Source: Cepaea nemoralis | Lineage: Eukaryota > Mollusca > Gastropoda > Stylommatophora > Helicidae | DNA: 64,000 nt | Assembly (NCBI GenBank): GCA_014155875.1 | Contig: JACEFZ010025809.1 | Span: forward strand, 801,001-865,000 | Direction of reading: 5' to 3' | Shown here: positions 61,090-64,000 of the stretch, piece by piece | Position numbering within the stretch: the first letter of the stretch is position 1 | Layout of the letters: the number at the start of each line of letters is the position of its first letter | Notes under the pieces: generated by a model | What the model was told of the DNA's origin: nothing | What the model saw: only the letters and a program-made list of their open reading frames with translations | Databases searched by the model: none | Program-made: the position numbers and the translations under genes

Positions 61090-63960
61090 CTTCTTTCAGT
61101 TCTGTAGGACTATAGAGTTGTGCCTCTGGGGAGGTACCTGACAGCACCGCTGGTGACTGTATAATCCAATGCGAGAGTGACAATCTCTGTCACAGTTTCC
61201 GCATCTGTAAGACGAGGCAGGTCCCGCAGTAAGTGACTGCATTTTATGCTTGTGCCTCCTATCCTCAGTTTGTTGGATCAGATTGCGCTCAAAGAGCACC
61301 AGTCCGTTTCGTACATCTCTTCTCCAGGAACATCTGTCTGTTGCAACTCTTTCCCACGTGCCTGGATCTATGCCAAGGGTTTTCATATCTTGTTTACACA
61401 CATCCCTATATTGTATTTGGGGTCTTCAGGTTGGCCTCTTCCCTGTGGCTTGTTCTCCGCACAGGAGATCTTTGGGAATACGATCATCTTCCATTCGAGA
61501 TACGTGGCCCAACCACCTGAGGAGTCTCTGCTTGGGGAGGGAGATATTGCTGGAGACCAGTGTATGATCGGTGTCGCAGTCAGCTCTATGATAGCTACGA
61601 GTCAGCTGTACATTGCGGAGATTGCTGTGTTTAGTGAACATCAGGTCGAGTTGGTGCCAGTTATTTGAACTGGGGTGCCTCCATGACACCTGGTGTTGTG
61701 ATTTTGTATCGAAGAAGGTGTTGGTCACGCACAGATTATGGTGGCTGCAGAATTCCAAGAGACGTTGTCCAATGTCATTAATCTTCCCAACGCCAAACTG
61801 TCCTAGACATGAAGGCCAAAATTCGTGGTCGGAGCCAACCCTGGCATTGAAATCCCCCAGGATAAAAAGATGTTGTTTCTCTGGTGTTTCACTGACTTCT
61901 TTGCTAAGGTCGTCATAAATCTTATCTTTAGATTCTGATACTGCGGTTAGTGTTGGGGCGTAAACGCTTATAATACTAACTGGGCCTGCCTCTGTCTGGA
62001 ATTGAAGCTTCAGTATTCTTTTGGTGCCATCACTTGGTGGTATGATGAACTTTAGCAGCTTGTTTCTTATAGCAAAGCCAACTTCATGCTCCCTGGTCTC
62101 TCCGCATGGCTTGCCATGCCAGTAGAAAGTGAAGTCCCTCTCCTTGATGTTTCCAGATTCTGAGAGTCTGGTCTCTTGCAGGGCGACAATGTCTATGCCC
62201 AGTCTGAGTTGTTCGTTGTTTATCACTGCTATTTTACAGGCATCGACATCCTCATTTAGATTTTCTGAGATGCCAAGGATCATGGTTTTTACGTTCCATG
62301 TTCCCAGCCTTAAAGGCCGGTTGTTGTTGTTTTTTTCTTTCTTGTTGCTAGGTGTATAATTTGCGGTCCATGTCTCAGGATTTTATCCCTAAGCGCCTCA
62401 CACCCTCAGGAGCAGATGAACCGTGGCGAGACAGCACCTTATTGACTTAATCGAGTATTAAGACTTATAACCGGTAAATGCTGCTTCCCGTGTTTTGTCA
62501 CCGCTTTAAGCGGTGCTTAAGTGACCTCTCCAGGGCACAAGCCTGGGCAATGGAATGCGAAAAACCAGCGGTTGCCCAGTAGCAAGTTCCACCTCTCCAC
62601 GTCGCCGATGTTAACCAAGGCAAAGGCAGTAGCCAATGCAACTTGGCACCGCTCTTGTCGCAGGAGTTGCCCGTATTATGTTGTTTACAGCCTTAGGGTC
62701 TCCAACTCCGGATTTGTCTTCGGAGTTTACTCCCGAAACATTTCTCATCTGAGTATACCCGCAAGGCAGCGGAGGTTTGAAATTTAGAGTTTCTTCTCTT
62801 AGAGGGGATGCCAACCAAGGCTGACGAGCCTCTTCTGTCCGGGATTCAGTAAGAAGGGAAGTCTACCATTCTTCCTTCCTGGCAGTGACCATACTGATCA
62901 GATGACCGTAGCCATTGTCTCTATTGAGAGATCTCTGTCCACCGTCGCTAACTTGAAACCATAACCAATAACAATCTGTCGGCTGCTCCCAATTCCGATG
63001 CACACCTGCCCCCGTGGCATCAAGTTACCCTGTTTGGGGGGGGGGGGGTGTGGAGGTTGTGGGGGGGGGGGGGCTAAACGGGTACTCTACCTTGCCCAAT
63101 GGTTTTCCGTAGGCTAGCGGGGGGAAGAAGGTAGGAAGAAGGAAATACCACAATGTAATATACAGGTAAATGAGAATAGTCTTAAACAAATGAAAAGCCT
63201 TTTGCAAGATGGAAAAACATACTGACCAATAAAAAGATATCAATTGAAACGAGAACAAGAGTGTTGAAGTGCTACATAGAACCTGCACTTTTATATGGAT
63301 GTGAAGCGTGGACAATGTGCAGATAAGCTGAAAAACATCTAATGGCAGTGGAAATGTGGTTTCAGGAAAATACAAAAAATGCAACGGACAGATAGAAAAA
63401 CCAATGACCAAATTCTACACGAAACAAATTAAAGTCGTAAACTGATTAGAGAAATTAGACGTAGGCAGTTACAGAGGACTACAGAGAAGTAAATTAACTG
63501 GATGATTTGGCTACGTGGTATGGTCGAGGCAAGAACAAAGAACCACGACTCTAGTGATCGCGTGAGATGGTGAAACATGACAGCCCATGCTTATCGGCAT
63601 GGCACATGATGACGATGAACATACATTTTATTTACCAGACAACATTGTAAAGAAACAAGACGATATTTTCAACAAACAGAAACACAACAACACCAAAGAA
63701 AAATAATCAATCATCTTGCTGACTTTGCCTCGAAGATCAGGGAGTACGGTATCACCAGCACACATATGGCCATATCCACCCCTGCCAGTCTCCGCAAGTA
63801 GAGAGCGTCCCTGGTCATGTACACGCCAGATGAGGGGTTGCCAAAGAAGAAGAGGAAGCAGGACGTTTCCAACAATCCCGATGAAGATGCAGGCGACGGA
63901 GATGGGTTCGTATGCCTTGTTGTTTCTGGAGTTGATAAAGTCGAGGTACACGGTGTAGAA
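43894..63960 (-). CDS. divergent seven-transmembrane receptor (rhodopsin-like GPCR architecture), four exons found, TM4 exon missing
   Basis: Minus-strand exons 63960-63724, 55234-55121, 47377-46307 and 44115-43894 give TM1-TM2, TM3, extracellular loop 2/TM5/long loop 3, then TM6-TM7-helix 8. Supporting motifs: IGIVGNVL (TM1 GN), LRRLAGVDMAICVLVIPYS (TM2 LAxxD and Pro), STIMCKTMEYIRHV (TM3 Cys), FFHKDLRRATWRF (helix 8) and CGRRCL at the C-terminus. Phases agree between exons 1 and 2 and between 3 and 4. Exon 2 ends in phase 2 and exon 3 starts in phase 0, so a TM4 exon is expected between 47.4 and 55.1 kb; I could not find it. DRY is replaced by IEF and NPxxY is not recognisable. The gene may be a fast-evolving orphan receptor or a decaying copy. 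Its start may be upstream of the window. Ligand unknown. Confidence 0.6.
44150..44390 (-). mobile_element. RNase H-LINE 3' end in receptor intron
   Basis: The minus strand reads MGTISSMTLRWLLNKGTEYI then WECPECSDVCS, the zinc-knuckle end. It lies 35 bp upstream of the terminal receptor exon. Confidence 0.7.
44391..45000 (+). repeat. 31-bp minisatellite
   Basis: About 20 units sharing AACTGGTTTCTGGGATTGAT and GTTATAGACAT. It sits in the last receptor intron. Confidence 0.95.
45002..45290 (+). mobile_element. SINE family A
   Basis: Head GCGTGGCCAAGTGGATAAGA, box-B-like GTTCGACCCC, body GGGTTCGCTGGATGGCGAGG and GGACTACGCTGGAGTTCAAA. Confidence 0.8.
45308..45540 (+). mobile_element. SINE family C
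   Basis: Head GGAGTCTCGGGGCCAAGTGG, box-B-like GCTCGATTCCG, downstream GGAGCTACGGAGTTCGTGCT and TGCAATGAAGTCGATCC. Confidence 0.75.
45541..45840. other. receptor intron, nothing recognised
   Basis: Contains a C/T-rich run at 45626-45648. No coding signal. Confidence 0.4.
45841..46035 (+). repeat. ~28-bp minisatellite
   Basis: About seven units sharing TGTCCTGTCTACAAATGTTGG. Confidence 0.88.
46143..46262 (+). repeat. poly(C) run and 24-bp repeat (3 units)
   Basis: A C run of about 18 at 46147-46164, then three units of ACAATGACATATCGTTGGAC. It lies just inside the receptor intron after the 46307 donor. Confidence 0.9.
46307..47377 (-). CDS. receptor exon: loop 2, TM5, 250-residue intracellular loop 3
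   Basis: Acceptor TTTTTACCCAG, donor GTAAGC, phase 0 both ends, 357 codons. It contains FCHMLLNYDG (loop 2 Cys), a TM5-like helix VLHFMTFGFVLFLSLILVIS, then a Ser/Lys/Glu-rich hydrophilic loop. That loop has basic patches (RRLSRRSKRSHK, GRRRSSQKRRS, PKA/PKC-like), an internal duplication of about 61 residues, and a cysteine cluster FLCCCECVRSRG just before TM6. This is the best-supported exon by length and frame; the opposite-strand frames over it are shadows. Confidence 0.68.
47560..47995 (-). pseudogene. RTE-like LINE 3' part
   Basis: The minus strand reads MLQIPWITRVTNDCLKEANE, RTLYTPIRKRQTAFFGHVMR, REASENIVTTVKIEAKRGRP. It is the same family as 39290-39745. Confidence 0.8.
48122..48335 (+). 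mobile_element. SINE family B
   Basis: Head GTCTCTGTGGCTAAGGGCTT, box B GGTTCGAAACACGG, body GGCAAACTACTGAACGTAAC, tail CGTCCCGTAAGGGATACGC. Confidence 0.8.
48480..48715 (-). mobile_element. RTE-like LINE (minus), part 1, split by a plus-strand LINE
   Basis: The minus-strand 3' end with (GAT)n at 48499-48515 and a poly(C) run at 48600-48617. It resumes at 49371 (CTCTTCGTCTTACTTGACCA). Confidence 0.7.
48716..49370 (+). mobile_element. 5'-truncated RTE-like LINE insertion with target-site duplication
   Basis: Flanked by ATGCCTCTC at 48707-48715 and 49371-49379. It ends in GATGGATGGATGG, a short microsatellite tail. Coding: YLGTVITSDGRCLEEIRTRI, MWFLRKMQRIPWTDRKTNE, then one missing base near 49150, then HVMRRNELENLVTTGKIEGK and GRPRSKYLDGLATWHG. 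It is a young insertion by LINE standards. Confidence 0.88.
49371..49470 (-). mobile_element. RTE-like LINE (minus), part 2
   Basis: Continues the host element of the nested insertion: the minus strand reads the KKETNSVLWSSKTKR-type region. Confidence 0.6.
49471..49904 (-). pseudogene. degraded LINE remnants
   Basis: The minus strand at about 49800-49870 reads METLRGRGRPRKRWIDESS, a LINE RGRGRPRKRW tail. The plus-strand frame FVVFPYLLMFPFSWS here is a shadow. Confidence 0.5.
49905..51775 (+). pseudogene. RNase H-bearing LINE, 5' truncated
   Basis: RT part: LKDAYNRVRYDILMTALMEK, TPGLPQGSAISPVLFNVYTT, ILTFADDILAYRQG (catalytic FADD), NKLKYLGITFDRSLSFKDHV. RNase H part in shifted frames: IYTDDSVSRGR, SSFRMEVEAVTAAF, IVIVTDSESMLR, FSPGHAGVLGNEQADRLAGS (D, E, D and H/N/D residues visible). 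The end has the knuckle region and (AATC)n. At least two frameshifts (near 51000 and 51270) inactivate it. It is the master type of the many short tails listed elsewhere. The domain layout fits the I-like LINE group. Confidence 0.85.
51835..52105 (-). pseudogene. LINE post-RT fragment
   Basis: The minus strand reads KTNAVQTWTLIKSEEIKRTT, RMDHIRNEEIYNTAGATSVV, like the end of RTE-like LINE RT frames. Confidence 0.6.
52190..52310 (+). mobile_element. SINE family A, partial
   Basis: CTGACGAAATGATGAGAGCG, CGAACCCCTACACCG and TTGAACTTCAATGTTGA match a diverged family A head. Confidence 0.55.
52339..52740 (-). mobile_element. 239-bp direct repeat, Penelope/retrozyme-like, with two hammerhead-like cores
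   Basis: 52342-52498 and 52581-52737 are nearly identical over about 155 bp, offset 239 bp. On the minus strand each contains CTGATGAAG, a short stem (GGC...GCC), GCAACGTC (52479-52452 and 52718-52691). Canonical hammerheads have GAAA where this has GCAA. Confidence 0.6.
52930..53095 (-). mobile_element. SINE family A, 3' part
   Basis: Reverse copy: GAGAGGGTTCGCCTGACGGC and AGGGACACTGGTATTAGAC. Confidence 0.65.
53200..53530 (+). repeat. dispersed repeat piece and short tandem repeat
   Basis: 53216-53300 matches 12358-12450. From 53345 to 53530 a 16-18-bp unit around CACCCGGACACATCAC repeats about ten times. Confidence 0.7.
53531..53774. other. receptor intron, nothing recognised
   Basis: Searched for the missing TM4 exon; the only hydrophobic frame (YIIWLLQWFIVALWFE) is on the plus strand and lacks splice context. 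Confidence 0.35.
53775..54232 (-). mobile_element. two adjacent SINE family B copies
   Basis: 53775-53998 has box B GGTTCGAAACACAGCGG and head GGTCTCTGTGGCTAAGGGT. 54000-54232 is the subfamily seen at 12050. Both are reversed. Confidence 0.75.
54233..54519. other. receptor intron, nothing recognised
   Basis: No frame, repeat or RNA structure that I can support. Confidence 0.35.
54520..54770 (+). mobile_element. SINE family B with (CA)n
   Basis: Head GGCCCCCGTGACTAAGGGTT, box-B-like CGTTCGAAAAACAGC, body GTTCAGAAAGCAATGGCAGA, then (CA)n at 54747-54770. Confidence 0.75.
55121..55234 (-). CDS. receptor exon: TM3
   Basis: Acceptor CAACAACAG, donor GTATGT, phase 2 in and out. It reads LSESTIMCKTMEYIRHVLTF then ISHLILMSYSIEFSEPDE. 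The Cys six residues in is the expected disulfide cysteine at the top of TM3. The S-I-E-F at the bottom sits where (D/E)RY normally lies. The 54-bp array begins about 20 bp upstream of the acceptor. Confidence 0.6.
55255..56540 (+). repeat. 54-bp minisatellite
   Basis: About 24 units sharing AGGCAACAGTGTGATCAGAA and CAACAGCACAAGTTAGA. As 54 is divisible by 3, frames stay open on both strands (138 and 275 codons). The array begins beside the acceptor of the receptor TM3 exon. Confidence 0.96.
56630..56870 (+). mobile_element. SINE family A between two arrays
   Basis: Head GCGTGGCCGAATTGATAAGA, box B GGGTTCAACCCC, body GAGTTCGTCTCATGACGAGG. Confidence 0.8.
56895..60345 (+). repeat. 34-bp satellite-like array, about 100 units
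   Basis: Unit core CATCACACGAGTTGTTGGAG plus AACCTGGGGTGGGA. Two subfamilies: TTGGTGGAG units proximal (56.9-57.5 kb), TTGTTGGAG distal. A 335-bp block at about 57505-57839 is repeated at 57840-58175. Since 34 = 3x11+1, three successive units fill one 34-residue period, so all plus frames stay open (up to 435 codons). These are not genes. Confidence 0.97.
60480..60560 (-). mobile_element. SINE family B, partial
   Basis: The minus strand reads CACAAACAGCCAGAAAATGC and GACTGTGACGTCCTGCAGAG. Confidence 0.6.
60561..60980 (+). pseudogene. RTE-like reverse transcriptase fragment (host of a nested LINE), part 1
   Basis: Reads KMLEDLQTDGKNIS, then MKEIITGGRKINNIRYADDT (catalytic YADD), VLIAYNEQDLQHLLDAVVAH, with a stop near 60945, ending KKTQIIVV. 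It resumes at about 63115. Confidence 0.75.
60985..61089 (-). repeat. (CTA)n tail of the nested LINE
   Basis: About 35 TAG/CTA triplets directly at the 3' end of the minus-strand element. The poly-Tyr frame here is an artefact. Confidence 0.93.
61090..63110 (-). mobile_element. RT-less LINE derivative nested in an RTE-like LINE
   Basis: Minus-strand leader of about 780 bp (63110-62330, with G/C runs), one composite reading frame (62319-61096) and the (CTA)n tail. The flanks on both sides belong to one plus-strand RTE-like element. Confidence 0.8.
61096..62319 (-). pseudogene. LINE endonuclease joined in frame to LINE C-terminal tail, reverse transcriptase deleted
   Basis: Endonuclease: RLGTWNVKTMILGI, IVALQETRLSESG, FILGDFNARVGSD, NWHQLDLMF, ADCDTDHTLV. 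At about residue 250 it passes without frame loss from SSNISLPKQ to RLLRWLGHVSRMEDDRIPKD, which belongs after the RT in the 20.5-kb relative. An in-frame TGA at 61426-61428 interrupts; beyond it the frame continues RDVCKQDMKTLGIDPGTW and ends in a CxxC...H...HxRC finger (YRCGNCDRDC). No RT motif is present. Family roles are inferred from the intact relative. Confidence 0.82.
63115..63620 (+). pseudogene. RTE-like LINE, part 2
   Basis: Resumes GAAGAAGGAAATACCACAAT as in the 48716 copy, with an internal deletion after AATAGTCTTAAACAAATGAA, and ends GGCATGGCACATGATGACGA. Stops and frameshifts throughout. Confidence 0.75.
63724..63960 (-). CDS. receptor exon: N-terminal segment, TM1, TM2 (contains a frame break)
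   Basis: Acceptor CTCTCTCTCCCCAG just above 63960, weak donor GTCAGC below 63724. Frame 1 reads AYEPISVACIFIGIVGNVLL, a typical TM1. Near 63852 the homology moves to the next frame: FFFGNPSSGVYMTRDALYLR then RLAGVDMAICVLVIPYSLIF, a typical loop and TM2. The shift falls in a CTTCTTC tract. It equals one surplus base and is either an assembly error or a real lesion. Confidence 0.6.
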
Positions 63961-64000
63961 CTGGGGAGAGAGAGAGAGAGTGAGGTTTTGTTTCGTTATG

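Noticed and set aside
60980..61183. Poly-tyrosine frame
   Set aside because: (CTA)n microsatellite tail of a LINE.

Overview
The window is animal nuclear DNA: split genes with GT-AG introns, dense LINE/SINE/DNA-transposon debris and many minisatellites. The repertoire (RTE-like, CR1-like and RNase H-bearing LINEs, tRNA-derived SINEs, piggyBac and mariner relics, Penelope-like ends) suggests a lophotrochozoan, most likely a mollusc. That placement is inference.

Plus strand, 779-35636: I recognise the 3' part of a BRCA2 orthologue. Twelve exons with agreeing splice phases join to 1,878 nt (625 codons plus stop). In order they encode the OB1/OB2 junction, OB2, the tower with its tip bundle, the return to OB2, OB3, a post-OB3 helix and a basic C-terminal tail. 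The gene starts upstream of the window. Its introns hold nearly all the repeats of the first half: SINEs, two piggyBac deletion derivatives, mariner copies, a nearly intact 3.1-kb LINE reading frame at 20.5-23.7 kb, a decayed CR1-like LINE at 28-30.7 kb, and a 1.5-kb G-rich array at 31.7-33.2 kb. Two intronic repeats appear to have grown out of BRCA2 exon ends.

Middle, 35.7-43.9 kb: convergent intergenic space. It holds a 41-bp array in the presumed BRCA2 3' UTR, LINE 3' ends (many with RNase H or zinc-knuckle remnants), and 24-bp and 28-bp minisatellites.

Minus strand, 63960 down to 43894: four exons of a divergent seven-transmembrane receptor (rhodopsin-like GPCR architecture). They cover TM1-TM2, TM3, an extracellular loop with TM5 and a very long intracellular loop 3, and TM6-TM7 with the C-tail. 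The TM4 exon was not found, and the first exon has a one-base frame break within TM1. Its introns carry 54-bp and 34-bp arrays (the latter about 3.4 kb), nested LINEs, and a direct repeat with hammerhead-like cores.

The two genes have no evident functional link. Most long open frames here are artefacts of tandem repeats.
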